A stretch of DNA of 64,000 nt from NCBI GenBank assembly GCA_002353575.1, contig DEJQ01000008.1, positions 1 through 64,000 on the forward strand. Reading direction: 5' to 3'. This DNA is from Prevotellaceae bacterium UBA2744. Its GTDB lineage: Bacteria; Bacteroidota; Bacteroidia; Bacteroidales; Bacteroidaceae. Numbering within the stretch: position 1 is the stretch's first letter; each line of letters opens with the position of its first letter. Below, piece after piece: positions 26,565 to 35,347 of this stretch. The notes beneath the pieces were generated by a model. It was given only the letters and a program-made list of their open reading frames with translations, ran no database searches and was not told where the DNA came from. Made by a program: the position numbers and the translations under genes.

Positions 26565-27800
26565 ATGACAATTACAGAGAGATTCTTAAAATACGTATCG
26601 TTCGACACCCAGTCTTCCGAGGAGACAGGAACCACGCCGTCCACCCAAAAACAAATAATCTTTGCAGAGGCACTGCGTCAGGAACTTATCAACGAGGGGT
26701 TACAAAACGTAGAACTCGACTCATTAGGATATCTTTATGCAACACTTCCTGCCAACATAACGAAACAAGTACCAACCATAGGCTTCATCTCGCATCTCGA
26801 CACTTCGCCCGATGCACCTGGCAAAGATATCAAGCCTCAAATCATATACAACTACAATGGCCAAGACATCACATTGTCTGCCGGAAAAATTCTTTCACCA
26901 AAGCAATTCCCCGAACTGCTCGACCACATAGGTGAAGACATCATCACAACCGATGGTACAACCCTTTTGGGAGCCGACGACAAATCGGGCATTGCCGCAA
27001 TAGTAGAAGCTATGATATATCTGCGGGACCACCCCGAGATAGAACATGGTGAAATCCGTATTGCCTTCAATCCCGACGAAGAAATCGGTATGGGGGCTCA
27101 CCATTTCAATGTTGAGAAATTTGGTTGTGAATTTGCATACACCATCGACGGATCCGAATGTGGAGAAATTGAATTTGAGAACTTCAACGCGGCGGCAGCC
27201 AAAATTAGCATAATAGGACGTTCTGTACATCCTGGTTCCGCCAAAGGCAAGATGATAAATGCAGGAAGAATTGCTACCGAACTTGTTCAGATGCTTCCAC
27301 TATCTGAAACTCCGGAAACCACAGAAGATTACGAAGGGTTCTACCACCTCACATCAATAAGTGGAAATTGCACTGAAGCAAGTCTTTCGTTTATCATTCG
27401 TGACCACTCTTATGAGAAATTTCAGAAGCGCAAACAAAACATTACGAATATTGTAGAAACCATCAACCAACGTTATGGCAACGGCACGGCCATACTCACA
27501 CTCACCGACCAATACTACAATATGCGTAAACAGATTGAGTCACAGATGTATATCATCGACATAGCCCGTCAGGCAATCAGCGAAGCGGATATGACTCCAA
27601 AGATAAAAGCTATCCGAGGAGGCACCGATGGAGCCCAACTCTCATTCATGGGTCTCCCCTGTCCTAACATTTTTGCCGGGGGCATCAACTTCCATGGTCC
27701 TTATGAATTCCTGCCAATCCAGTCTTTGGAACGAGCTAAGCAGACCATCATAAACATATGTCAAATAACAGCACAACGCGAATGGAATCAGAAATTGTAG
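26565..27800 (+). CDS. pepT: Peptidase T (tripeptide aminopeptidase)
   Basis: 411 residues, cytoplasmic M20B metallopeptidase removing N-terminal residues from tripeptides. Zinc ligands and catalytic residues are in place: FISHLDTSPDAPG, LLGADDKSG, FNPDEEIGMG and TIDGSECGEIE, plus IRGGTDGAQLSFMG near the end. Length is normal. It is 14 bp after the permease; the next gene begins inside its 3' end. Confidence 0.95.
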   Translation: MTITERFLKYVSFDTQSSEETGTTPSTQKQIIFAEALRQELINEGLQNVELDSLGYLYATLPANITKQVPTIGFISHLDTSPDAPGKDIKPQIIYNYNGQDITLSAGKILSPKQFPELLDHIGEDIITTDGTTLLGADDKSGIAAIVEAMIYLRDHPEIEHGEIRIAFNPDEEIGMGAHHFNVEKFGCEFAYTIDGSECGEIEFENFNAAAAKISIIGRSVHPGSAKGKMINAGRIATELVQMLPLSETPETTEDYEGFYHLTSISGNCTEASLSFIIRDHSYEKFQKRKQNITNIVETINQRYGNGTAILTLTDQYYNMRKQIESQMYIIDIARQAISEADMTPKIKAIRGGTDGAQLSFMGLPCPNIFAGGINFHGPYEFLPIQSLERAKQTIINICQITAQREWNQKL

Positions 27801-28378
27801 AAACATACGACAAAGAAAAGATAAACAACTTGCCGGTTGAACACTTTGATGGGAATATCTATATAATAGATAATGAAGCTGACTCCACCAAAGCAATAAA
27901 CTACCTGCTTACACAGCCATTGCTCGGATTCGATACTGAAACACGCCCCTGCTTTCAAAAAGGGAAATCTCACAAAGTGGCTCTTCTGCAGGTGGCAACA
28001 ACCGATCAGTGTTTCCTCTTCCGTCTAAATCGTATGAATGGCATACCATACTCCATCAAAAGTCTTTTGGAAGATGGAGAAATCCTGAAAGTCGGACTTG
28101 GACTCAAAGACGACATGATGAATCTGCGAAAACGAGAAGAATTCACCCCAGGCACTTTCATCGATATACAGAATGAAGTAGCCAGAATAGGCATCAAAGA
28201 TAAAAGTCTGCAGAAAATATATGCCAACCTCTTTGGCAAGAAAATAGCCAAACGTCAGCAGCTAAGTAACTGGGAAACCGATGCCCTCTCAGTAGCCCAA
28301 CAGCAATACGCAGCAATCGACGCCTGGGCATGTGTGAAGATATATCAGAAAATAGAAAAACTCTTAACAACAGAATAA
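27758..28378 (+). CDS. 3'-5' exonuclease domain protein (DEDDy type)
   Basis: 206 residues. DEDD motifs are visible: LLGFDTETRP (Exo I), VGLGLKDDMMNL (Exo II) and YAAIDAWACVKIY (Exo III, Tyr-x3-Asp). The family includes RNase D-like and Werner-type nucleases; stand-alone small members probably act on RNA ends. The longest start overlaps pepT by 43 bp; an ATG at 27782 would overlap by 19 bp and give 198 residues. The stop overlaps the ATG of the next gene by one base (28378). The neighbouring RNA methyltransferase supports a role in RNA processing. Confidence 0.85.
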   Translation: MSNNSTTRMESEIVETYDKEKINNLPVEHFDGNIYIIDNEADSTKAINYLLTQPLLGFDTETRPCFQKGKSHKVALLQVATTDQCFLFRLNRMNGIPYSIKSLLEDGEILKVGLGLKDDMMNLRKREEFTPGTFIDIQNEVARIGIKDKSLQKIYANLFGKKIAKRQQLSNWETDALSVAQQQYAAIDAWACVKIYQKIEKLLTTE

Positions 28379-29544
28379 TGAAACAACTATATCTAAAACG
28401 TGGAAAAGAAGATTCCTTGCTTCGCTTCCATCCTTGGATTTTCTCTGGTGCTATCCACCACATGAGTTCAGAACCAGAGGAAGGCGAATTAGTAGAATTA
28501 TTCACATCCGACAATCAGTATATAGCTACCGGACATTACCAAATTGGCTCTATCATGGTTCGGGTTCTCACGTTTGAACATGAATCTATTAACCAGCAGT
28601 TCTACGAGCAGCGACTCAAAGCTGCATATAATGTCCGACTTGCACTCGGACTTGGTGACGAAAGCTACAGACTGGTACATGGCGAGGGTGACAATCTGCC
28701 CGGACTTATAATTGACATTTACGGAAACACAGCAGTAATGCAGGCTCATTCTGTCGGCATGCACCACGACCGACAGACAATTGCCGATGCTTTGAAAAAT
28801 GTATTAGGAGAAAAACTTCAGAACATATACTACAAATCAGAAACAACGCTCCCCTACAAGGCCGATTTGCATCAGGAAAACGGATTTCTTCTTGGAGGTT
28901 CAGCCGATGACATCGCCAGTGAAAACGGTCTGCGTTTTCATGTTGACTGGCTACATGGTCAGAAAACAGGTTTTTTCATTGACCAACGTGAAAACCGGAA
29001 ACTCTTGGGAGAATATTCTAAGGGACGAAACGTACTAAATATGTTCTGCTATACAGGGGGATTCTCATTCTATGCAATGCGCGGAGGGGCTAACCTCGTA
29101 CACTCTGTCGATTCCAGCCAAAAAGCTATTGACCTCACCAATGCCAACGTTGAACTAAACTTCCCGGGCGACAGTCGTCACAAGGCATTTGCACAGGATG
29201 CCTTCCATTTTCTCGATCACATGCCCACAAAATACGATTTGATTATTCTCGACCCTCCTGCATTTGCCAAGCATAAAGATGCACTGCGTAATGCTATCAA
29301 GGGATATATCAGGCTTAATCGTAAAGCTTTTGAACAGATTCAGCCAGGTGGCATACTATTCACATTCTCCTGTTCCCAAGCAGTTGACAAGAATCAGTTC
29401 CGAACTGCCGTATTTTCAGCAGCAGCTGCTGCAGGACGTAAAGTAAGGATTCTTCACCAACTCCACCAACCAGCCGACCATCCTATCAATATATATCATC
29501 CAGAAGGTGAATATCTGAAAGGATTAGTACTCTACGTGGAATAA
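28378..29544 (+). CDS. RlmI-like class I rRNA methyltransferase
   Basis: 388 residues: an N-terminal PUA domain (about 1-75, LKRGKEDSLLRFHPWIFSGAI) followed by a central region and a SAM methyltransferase domain with NMFCYTGGFSFYAMRGGA, LIILDPPAFAKHKDA and FTFSCSQAVD. E. coli RlmI makes m5C1962 in 23S rRNA; this is the likely activity. ATG 28378 is preferred over an upstream in-frame ATG at 28330 because it gives a stop/start overlap with the exonuclease gene and the canonical PUA start. It is the last gene of the rightward run. Confidence 0.9.
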   Translation: MKQLYLKRGKEDSLLRFHPWIFSGAIHHMSSEPEEGELVELFTSDNQYIATGHYQIGSIMVRVLTFEHESINQQFYEQRLKAAYNVRLALGLGDESYRLVHGEGDNLPGLIIDIYGNTAVMQAHSVGMHHDRQTIADALKNVLGEKLQNIYYKSETTLPYKADLHQENGFLLGGSADDIASENGLRFHVDWLHGQKTGFFIDQRENRKLLGEYSKGRNVLNMFCYTGGFSFYAMRGGANLVHSVDSSQKAIDLTNANVELNFPGDSRHKAFAQDAFHFLDHMPTKYDLIILDPPAFAKHKDALRNAIKGYIRLNRKAFEQIQPGGILFTFSCSQAVDKNQFRTAVFSAAAAAGRKVRILHQLHQPADHPINIYHPEGEYLKGLVLYVE

Positions 29545-29701
29545 TTTATGAATAACACGTCTCAATCTATTGCAATCAAATATGGTACGACTTTTTGGAA
29601 TATCATTAGAGAAATTTCTCAAAGTCAAATGTGTAAATTGTCCATTTTTTACATTGGATTGTTAAACTTGATAAAGCGTGTGCGTTTTTTTATGGCATTT
29701 A
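29545..29701. other. Gene-free AT-rich stretch
   Basis: Nothing convincing here: a short open frame from 29548 has no family features, and there is no strong hairpin with a T tract. It separates the RlmI-like gene from the promoter at 29702. Confidence 0.4.
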
Positions 29702-29732
29702 TTTGTCAAAACGTTCAAAACCCATACCTTTG
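29702..29732 (+). promoter_or_regulatory. Consensus promoter with no downstream + strand gene
   Basis: TTTG at 29702-29705, exactly 19 nt, then TACCTTTG at 29725-29732. It is one of the best promoters in the window, but the next gene downstream is on the other strand, so it should drive only a short transcript starting near 29739. Confidence 0.8.
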
Positions 29733-29738
29733 CATCGT

Positions 29739-29807
29739 GTTTTTCATGGTATTAGATTTATTTTAAGGTTAGTAAAGATTGCTTGTCGTGAGATAAGCAA
29801 TTTTTTT
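29739..29807 (+). ncRNA. Candidate small RNA / orphan leader RNA
   Basis: Bounded by a full consensus promoter and by an intrinsic terminator: a 10-bp arm 29778-29787 with 29792-29801 (one G-T pair), a GTGA loop, then T's through 29807. The transcript would be about 69 nt. Its core (29741-29781, GGTATTAGATTT...TAAGGTTAG...AAAGATTG) is AT-rich with little room for a peptide. From memory it resembles a leader sequence seen before cold-shock and RNA-helicase genes in Bacteroidales, but no such gene follows here. A related core occurs at 53763-53799. Confidence 0.6.
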
Positions 29808-29846
29808 GCGCTTAACTTGACAACTATTGTCTAGTTAAGCGCAAAA
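29804..29846. repeat. Long near-perfect inverted repeat
   Basis: TTTTGCGCTTAACT at 29804-29817 is the exact reverse complement of 29833-29846; a T/T mismatch follows, then GACAA 29819-29823 with TTGTC 29827-29831 around a 3-nt loop. The T tract is on the 5' side and A's follow on the 3' side, so it is not a standard terminator in either direction. It lies between the small RNA and the 3' end of the PBP gene. Confidence 0.75.
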
Positions 29847-29881
29847 GCTAATATATAAATAACCATATTATCTTCTTAGGC

Positions 29882-32188
29882 TTATTTATAAGGATTCTCG
29901 GGATATTTCCCTTTATAGCGTTCGTATAATGGATCCTGCAGTACCTTATTCATAAAATAGCCGAAGATAGGCAAAGCCGTTCTGCTACCCTGCCCCAATG
30001 CCCCCGTACGGAAATGTATGCAACGATACTCGCCACCCACCCATACAGCTCCTACCAGATTTGTCGTTGTACCGACAAACCACGCATCAGAATGATTATT
30101 TGAAGTTCCGGTTTTTCCACCGAATTCTGTTTCATTTGCCACCGGATATACATACTCCCACAAGGCATTAACAGTACCTCCTACTTCTCTCATTCCTCCC
30201 CACAGCAACTTTTGCATATAGTAAGCGGTCTTCTCCTTCATAGCAATTTCTTCTTTCGGTCCGTCTTTCCGATAATTGTAAATTTCTCTTCCATACCTGT
30301 CCAGTATTCGTGTTACGACGACAGGATCTCGATGCCGACCTGTATTCATCACGGTACTGTAAGCACTACACAGTTCCAGCAGGCTTACGTCGCATGAGCC
30401 TAACGAAAGAGACGGCACAGTGTCCAACTTACTATGTATTCCCATTTTATAGGCAATGTCAATAACATTAGGAATACCTGTTTTGAGTCCCATTTTCACA
30501 GCTATAGTATTTACTGAACGGGCAAACGCAGTGCGAACAGGCATATTAGCATTAGTACAAATACCGTCTGCGTTATGCGGCTGCCACAATTTTGTTTTTC
30601 CAGGATTATCAGGATCTGGCACATTCAATGAAACATACGAATCAGTAACCTTATATTCTGGAGTGATTGAATCATTATTTTCAAAGGCCGATGCATATAC
30701 AAACAATTTGAATGTCGAACCCGGTTGACGCATAGCTGTTACCTTATCATATTTCCAGTGGTCGAAATCTATATCACCCACCCACACTTTCACCATACTG
30801 GTCTGCGGTTCCATCACCACCATTCCTGTATGCATGAAGCTAACCATATATCGAATTGAGTCAAGCGTACTTATTACTTTCTCCACATATCCGTTTTTCT
30901 TTCCTCCCTTACCATAGGCAAAGAGTCTTACCGTATGCGGCTGATTCAGATAATAGAAAATAGAATCTTGGTTATCATCGTATTTTTTTGCAAGATATTT
31001 ATAATAATCCGTCTTTTTAGCAATATTTTCTATGAAATTAGGTACTTCGCGATAATGCTCATCTCTCCATGGGGCAGTTCCGTGCCAGTGATTATCGAAT
31101 TTCTGCTGTACATTCTTCATTCCCTTCTGCACTGCCCATTCTGCATAAGCCTGCATCCTCATGTCGATAGTCGTATATATCTTCAGTCCATCGCTATACA
31201 AATCGTAATCATTCTGTTTACACCAGTCAGATACATACTGTCTGATATACTCTCTGAAATACAGAGCCTTCCCACCGTATACTTTTTCTACAGAGAAACG
31301 GCTCAGGTCAATTGGCAACAGACAGAGCGAATCGCATTGTTTCTTTGTCATCGGCTTCAGTCCGGCAGACAGTTCCGGATGGTTCAACATATTGTGCAGC
31401 ACCACATTACGTCGCTCCAAACTACGTTTAGGATTTACCTTAGGATTATAGGTTGTCGTGGCTTTTAAAAGTCCGACGAGTACGGCAGCTTGTTCGGCAT
31501 TCAACTTACTGGGATCGCAACTCTTTCCGAAGTAAGTCTTTGCAGCTGTACGTATGCCGAAAGCATTACTGCCGAAATCCACAGTATTCAGATATAGTGT
31601 GAGAATATCTTCTTTTGAATATACCTTCTCTATCTTCACGGCAGTAATCCATTCTTTCGTTTTGATGATAAGCATCTTCAGTCCAGGCACCTTACACAAC
31701 ACACCATCATTATGCCGTGTTCTCATCTTATACAGATTCTTCACCAACTGCTGAGTGACAGTACTGGCACCGCGCGCATTGCCGTGAATCAAATCCTTTA
31801 CAGCTGCGAAGACAGCCTGGAAATCTATTCCATGATGCTTATAGAAACGTTCGTCTTCAGTTGAGAGCAATGCATATTCCACGTAAGGTGATATTTCCTC
31901 ATAGGAAACGAGCGAGCGATTTTCATTGAAGAACTTACCGATTGGAATACTATCGTTATCAGCCGAATACACATATGACGGCTGACTTGTCTCCGGATTC
32001 TGAATACTTTCCATCGAAGGCGATTCTCCAAACAGGTAGCAGAAATTATACGCAACAGCAACCAAATAAAGGAAGAAGCAACAGATGAAAGTTGATAAGG
32101 TTACAGCCAGTTTCTGATACCACTTTCCCCTATACTGTTTGCTGTACCACAACAAGAAAATCCGTATATACTGAAAGATTTTTTTCAT
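29882..32188 (-). CDS. Bifunctional penicillin-binding protein 1A
   Basis: 768 residues, class A PBP that polymerises and cross-links peptidoglycan in the periplasm while anchored in the inner membrane. One transmembrane helix lies at about 26-48. The GT51 domain shows EDERFYKHHGID and GASTVTQQLVKNLY. The transpeptidase has RQPGSTFKLF (active Ser and Lys), RSVNTIAVKMG (SxN) and GGKTGTSNNHSDAWF (KTG). It is the last gene of the leftward lpxD-to-PBP run, 34 bp after miaA. Confidence 0.93.
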   Translation of the reverse strand: MKKIFQYIRIFLLWYSKQYRGKWYQKLAVTLSTFICCFFLYLVAVAYNFCYLFGESPSMESIQNPETSQPSYVYSADNDSIPIGKFFNENRSLVSYEEISPYVEYALLSTEDERFYKHHGIDFQAVFAAVKDLIHGNARGASTVTQQLVKNLYKMRTRHNDGVLCKVPGLKMLIIKTKEWITAVKIEKVYSKEDILTLYLNTVDFGSNAFGIRTAAKTYFGKSCDPSKLNAEQAAVLVGLLKATTTYNPKVNPKRSLERRNVVLHNMLNHPELSAGLKPMTKKQCDSLCLLPIDLSRFSVEKVYGGKALYFREYIRQYVSDWCKQNDYDLYSDGLKIYTTIDMRMQAYAEWAVQKGMKNVQQKFDNHWHGTAPWRDEHYREVPNFIENIAKKTDYYKYLAKKYDDNQDSIFYYLNQPHTVRLFAYGKGGKKNGYVEKVISTLDSIRYMVSFMHTGMVVMEPQTSMVKVWVGDIDFDHWKYDKVTAMRQPGSTFKLFVYASAFENNDSITPEYKVTDSYVSLNVPDPDNPGKTKLWQPHNADGICTNANMPVRTAFARSVNTIAVKMGLKTGIPNVIDIAYKMGIHSKLDTVPSLSLGSCDVSLLELCSAYSTVMNTGRHRDPVVVTRILDRYGREIYNYRKDGPKEEIAMKEKTAYYMQKLLWGGMREVGGTVNALWEYVYPVANETEFGGKTGTSNNHSDAWFVGTTTNLVGAVWVGGEYRCIHFRTGALGQGSRTALPIFGYFMNKVLQDPLYERYKGKYPENPYK

Positions 32189-32222
32189 AGTATTCTGAAT
32201 TATGTTTAATTCGTGGAGATAT

Positions 32223-33086
32223 TTATAAATCTATCCATTTGATGTCCTGGTCTTTCGAAAACCACAACATCTGTTTCTTGGCATACACACGAGTATTTTT
32301 CTTAATACGTTCTACGGCCATCGGCAAATCCCATTCTCCACCGATTACCTTGAACAATTCCTTATATCCGACTGTATTAAGTGAATTCAGATGTCGCAGC
32401 GGATATACCCTCCTCACTTCCTCCAACAGTCCAGCCTCCATCATCTCATCTACCCTATGATTGATTCGCGCGAAGAGATCTTCACGTTTTCTGCGCAGAC
32501 CTATCTTCTCTATCTTGAAAGGTCTCTCCTTAATTGTCTGTGTGCGGAAGAAAGAATATGGCTTGCCTGTCTGATAACACACTTCCAAAGCATGGATTAT
32601 GCGCTTATGGTTTTTCAGGTCAGCCTCGGCATAATAGTCAGGATCCAGAAGCCGCAGCTCAGCAAGCAGAGAATCTATGCCCTCCTTACTGAAACGTTCT
32701 TGCAGGTTACTTCGCACTTCATCGTCTATTGTTGGAATATCATCTATGCCCTTGGTTACGGCATCAATATACATCATCGAACCTCCAGTCATCACAACTG
32801 TTTCATATTGCTTGAATAAATCTAATAAAAGGTTCATGACATCAGATTCAAATTGTGCTGCACTGTAATATTGATCCAAGGGCAATATCTGCACAAAATA
32901 ATGTTTAACTCGTGCCATTTCATCTGCGGTAGGAGCCGCAGTACCAATACATATATCCTTGTATATTTGGCGCGAGTCGGCATTTATGATGGGACACCTA
33001 TAGCTTTCAGCTAAATTCAGTGCATACTCTGTTTTGCCCACAGCCGTGGGTCCCAGCACCACAACCAGTCTATTAGTATTCTCCAT
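32223..33086 (-). CDS. miaA: tRNA dimethylallyltransferase
   Basis: 287 residues from the chosen ATG. It adds a dimethylallyl group to A37 of tRNAs reading UNN codons. VVVLGPTAVGKTEYAL (P-loop), INADSRQIYKDICIGTA (the DSxQ acceptor motif) and the KNTRVYAKKQMLWFSKD tail are diagnostic. The frame is open to an ATG at 33107, but the ATG at 33086 puts the P-loop at the normal distance; it overlaps the preceding gene by 14 bp. It lies between a conserved pRiA4b ORF-3-like gene and PBP1A. Confidence 0.93.
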   Translation of the reverse strand: MENTNRLVVVLGPTAVGKTEYALNLAESYRCPIINADSRQIYKDICIGTAAPTADEMARVKHYFVQILPLDQYYSAAQFESDVMNLLLDLFKQYETVVMTGGSMMYIDAVTKGIDDIPTIDDEVRSNLQERFSKEGIDSLLAELRLLDPDYYAEADLKNHKRIIHALEVCYQTGKPYSFFRTQTIKERPFKIEKIGLRRKREDLFARINHRVDEMMEAGLLEEVRRVYPLRHLNSLNTVGYKELFKVIGGEWDLPMAVERIKKNTRVYAKKQMLWFSKDQDIKWIDL

Positions 33087-33615
33087 CACTGATATCAAGA
33101 CCCTCAAGACTGATATCTTCCATATCTACTTCGTCTCCGAACATATTGTTGTCATCATCCATGACGTCAACATCCGAGACTACAGGATTACGTGATAAGA
33201 GCTCGTCAAAATCGAGCGTCTGCTGTGGAGCCTCTCCCTGCGAACGTGTAACTTTACCCTCTTTCATCGTTCCAGGATTGATGCTGCTCAATTCAATAAA
33301 GAACACGCGTTCAGCCAGCATATCGAAAGTGTAAAGCAAGTGTTGCTTCTCATCTTCCAGAAACTCGCTCAGTTCAGTCTTAGCCATAATATAGCAGTCT
33401 TGATCGGCACTGGTATCCATCTCTTCCAGAGTGATTTCCTGCCCCTTCTCCCATCCGTTTTCACAGATAGTAAAGCTGGTCAACTGATCATCCTTATACT
33501 TACATGATTCAAGAATAAGTTTATGCAGCTCCAGAAAAGTTGCATTCGAGTCGATTTGAATCTCTCGCATGAAGTTTTCCACCTCATCCGATATTACGGT
33601 GAATTTATAGATCAT
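33073..33615 (-). CDS. pRiA4b ORF-3-like conserved protein
   Basis: 180 residues. The N-terminal part (about 1-110: MIYKFTVISDEVENFMREIQIDSNATFLELHKLILES) has the fold signature of the plasmid pRiA4b ORF-3 / IS1096 TnpR-like family, although no transposon is present and it behaves as a chromosomal gene. The C-terminal 50 or so residues are strongly acidic (DVDVMDDDNNMFGDEVDMED) and likely disordered. The start overlaps lpxA by 4 bp and the end overlaps miaA. Function is unknown; conserved position beside lpxA and miaA suggests a housekeeping role. Confidence 0.7.
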   Translation of the reverse strand: MIYKFTVISDEVENFMREIQIDSNATFLELHKLILESCKYKDDQLTSFTICENGWEKGQEITLEEMDTSADQDCYIMAKTELSEFLEDEKQHLLYTFDMLAERVFFIELSSINPGTMKEGKVTRSQGEAPQQTLDFDELLSRNPVVSDVDVMDDDNNMFGDEVDMEDISLEGLDISDGEY

Positions 33616-34385
33616 CTTACTATACCACGTTTTGAATTTGCGACAAAATCTATGATGTATTCTATTTCTTTACTCATCGGCACTTCCTGTCTGATCTGGT
33701 CAATGGCTTCAGCTACAGTCAGGTTACACTGATAAATCAATCGGTAAGCATGCGAAATATTATCGATAATATTAGTTGCAAACTGACGACGGCGCAGTCC
33801 CACTATGTTCAGTCCGGCAAAGGAAACAGGTTCTCTGCCAGCCATGATGAACGGCGGTATATCCTTGCTTGTACGCGTTCCTCCCTGTACCATAGTATAT
33901 CCGCCGATACGGCAGAACTGGTGTACCAGCACTACAGCACTCAGTATCGCATTGTCATCGATGACTACCTCTCCAGCCAACTTTGTTGAGTTACCCATTA
34001 TGATGCCGTTGCCCACTTCGCAGTCATGTGCTATGTGAGCATTCTCCATAATCAAGTTATTCGATCCCACTTTGGTCGTACCCTTGCTTGCCGTTCCGCG
34101 GTGTATAGTCACGTTTTCACGTATTCTGTTATTGTCACCTATTACAACGGTCGATTCCTCGCCCTTGAACTTCAGGTCCTGAGGCACAGCACCTATGACA
34201 GCACCTGGAAACAGTGTATTTCCACTACCGATGTGTGTACCCGACAGCAAAGTGACGGAATTCATCAGAATATTATTATCACCTATCTCTACGTTCTTAT
34301 CAATGAAGCAGAAAGGTCCTATTTCACAGTTTTCCCCTATCTTTGCTTCAGGATCTATAAAAGCCAGCGGGCTGATTTTTGCCAT
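33612..34385 (-). CDS. lpxA: UDP-N-acetylglucosamine acyltransferase
   Basis: 257 residues. It transfers a 3-hydroxyacyl chain to UDP-GlcNAc, the first step of lipid A synthesis, as a cytoplasmic trimer. The left-handed beta-helix hexapeptide repeats run through residues 1-190 (ISPLAFIDPEAKIGENCEIGPF, ENAHIAHDCEVGNG with the catalytic-type His in AHIAHDC), then the C-terminal helical domain (GLNIVGLRRRQF). It lies 42 bp after lpxC, in the space where many relatives have the FabZ part of an LpxC-FabZ fusion. Confidence 0.96.
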   Translation of the reverse strand: MAKISPLAFIDPEAKIGENCEIGPFCFIDKNVEIGDNNILMNSVTLLSGTHIGSGNTLFPGAVIGAVPQDLKFKGEESTVVIGDNNRIRENVTIHRGTASKGTTKVGSNNLIMENAHIAHDCEVGNGIIMGNSTKLAGEVVIDDNAILSAVVLVHQFCRIGGYTMVQGGTRTSKDIPPFIMAGREPVSFAGLNIVGLRRRQFATNIIDNISHAYRLIYQCNLTVAEAIDQIRQEVPMSKEIEYIIDFVANSKRGIVR

Positions 34386-34427
34386 ATTATTCTTCCTTTA
34401 TATCCGGGATTTTTTCCCTTTTTGTTC

Positions 34428-35330
34428 TTACATATTCTTAAGTATCTCGCGCGCGAACATATTATTAATTGCATGTCCCGGCTTATGTCCGGTTACCTTT
34501 CCGATGAGTGGTCTGCCTACGAGTGCAAGATCTCCCATCACATCGAGCAACTTATGTCGTGTAGTTTCGTTTTTCCATGTCAGCGGCTTCGGGTTCAGGA
34601 ATCCAAGTTGTTTCGCATTCATACGGCTCACACCCAGCTTGTCGGTCAGAGCATCAAAACGCTCCTGACTCAGTTCTATCTCGTAAATCACGATTGCATT
34701 ACCAAGGTCACCGCCCTTGATGAGTCCCATATTGAGCAGAGGTTCAATCTCTCTGACGAATACGAACGTACGGGCCGACGACACTTCTTTGGCGAAGTCC
34801 TTTATGTTGTCCAGCTTGAAATTCTGCTTACCCAGCACACTGGTACCGAAATCGGTTGTAATATCCAGACAGAAGTGGTCACACGGTTCTATTCTCATGT
34901 GTTCACCGTTCTTTCCTTCCACCTCAATTACTTTATCAACCACGTAACAATTCTTCTCAGCATCAAGTTCCGCTGTACCTACGTTCTCTATCGACTGAGT
35001 CCAGTAGAAGGCGCTTCCATCGAGTATAGGCATCTCAGGTCCGTCGAGTTGTATCAGGCAGTTGTCTATGCCTGCAGCCAGCAGAGCAGCCATTGCATGT
35101 TCTATAGTGCTAACCTTTATATCACCCTTCACCAGTACAGTGCCTCGCTGTGTATCTCCGACCAGTCGTGCATCGCAGTCTATCACTGGTGTACCATCCA
35201 AATCCATGCGCTGAATCTTCAGTCCATGATTAGCTGGTGCAGGATTGAACGTTGCTGTTATGTGCAGTCCTGTGTGCAGTCCCTTGCCTTGCAGGGTGAA
35301 CGGATTTTTCAGCGTTTTTTGTCTAATCAT
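34428..35330 (-). CDS. lpxC: UDP-3-O-acyl-GlcNAc deacetylase, not fused to FabZ
   Basis: 300 residues, the committed zinc deacetylase of lipid A synthesis. Zinc ligands are in order: His79 (STIEHAMAALLAAGIDN), His259 and Asp263 (TRHKLLDVMGDL), with catalytic His286 (GHKPGHAINN). It ends at residue 300 (REILKNM), the length of stand-alone LpxC proteins. In most Bacteroidetes LpxC continues into a FabZ dehydratase of about 150 residues; here a TAA stop comes right after the LpxC domain and only 42 bp separate it from lpxA, so the FabZ part is absent, not frameshifted. A separate fabZ must be elsewhere if fatty acid synthesis is to work. Confidence 0.93.
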   Translation of the reverse strand: MIRQKTLKNPFTLQGKGLHTGLHITATFNPAPANHGLKIQRMDLDGTPVIDCDARLVGDTQRGTVLVKGDIKVSTIEHAMAALLAAGIDNCLIQLDGPEMPILDGSAFYWTQSIENVGTAELDAEKNCYVVDKVIEVEGKNGEHMRIEPCDHFCLDITTDFGTSVLGKQNFKLDNIKDFAKEVSSARTFVFVREIEPLLNMGLIKGGDLGNAIVIYEIELSQERFDALTDKLGVSRMNAKQLGFLNPKPLTWKNETTRHKLLDVMGDLALVGRPLIGKVTGHKPGHAINNMFAREILKNM

Positions 35331-35347
35331 ATTTGTCTTATTCGACT

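Noticed and set aside
33073..33615. Transposon-derived gene (pRiA4b ORF-3 / TnpR name)
   Set aside because: No transposase, terminal repeats or target duplication; it overlaps lpxA and miaA like a normal operon gene.
34386..34427. Frameshifted fabZ between lpxC and lpxA
   Set aside because: The gap is 42 bp; a dehydratase needs about 420 bp.
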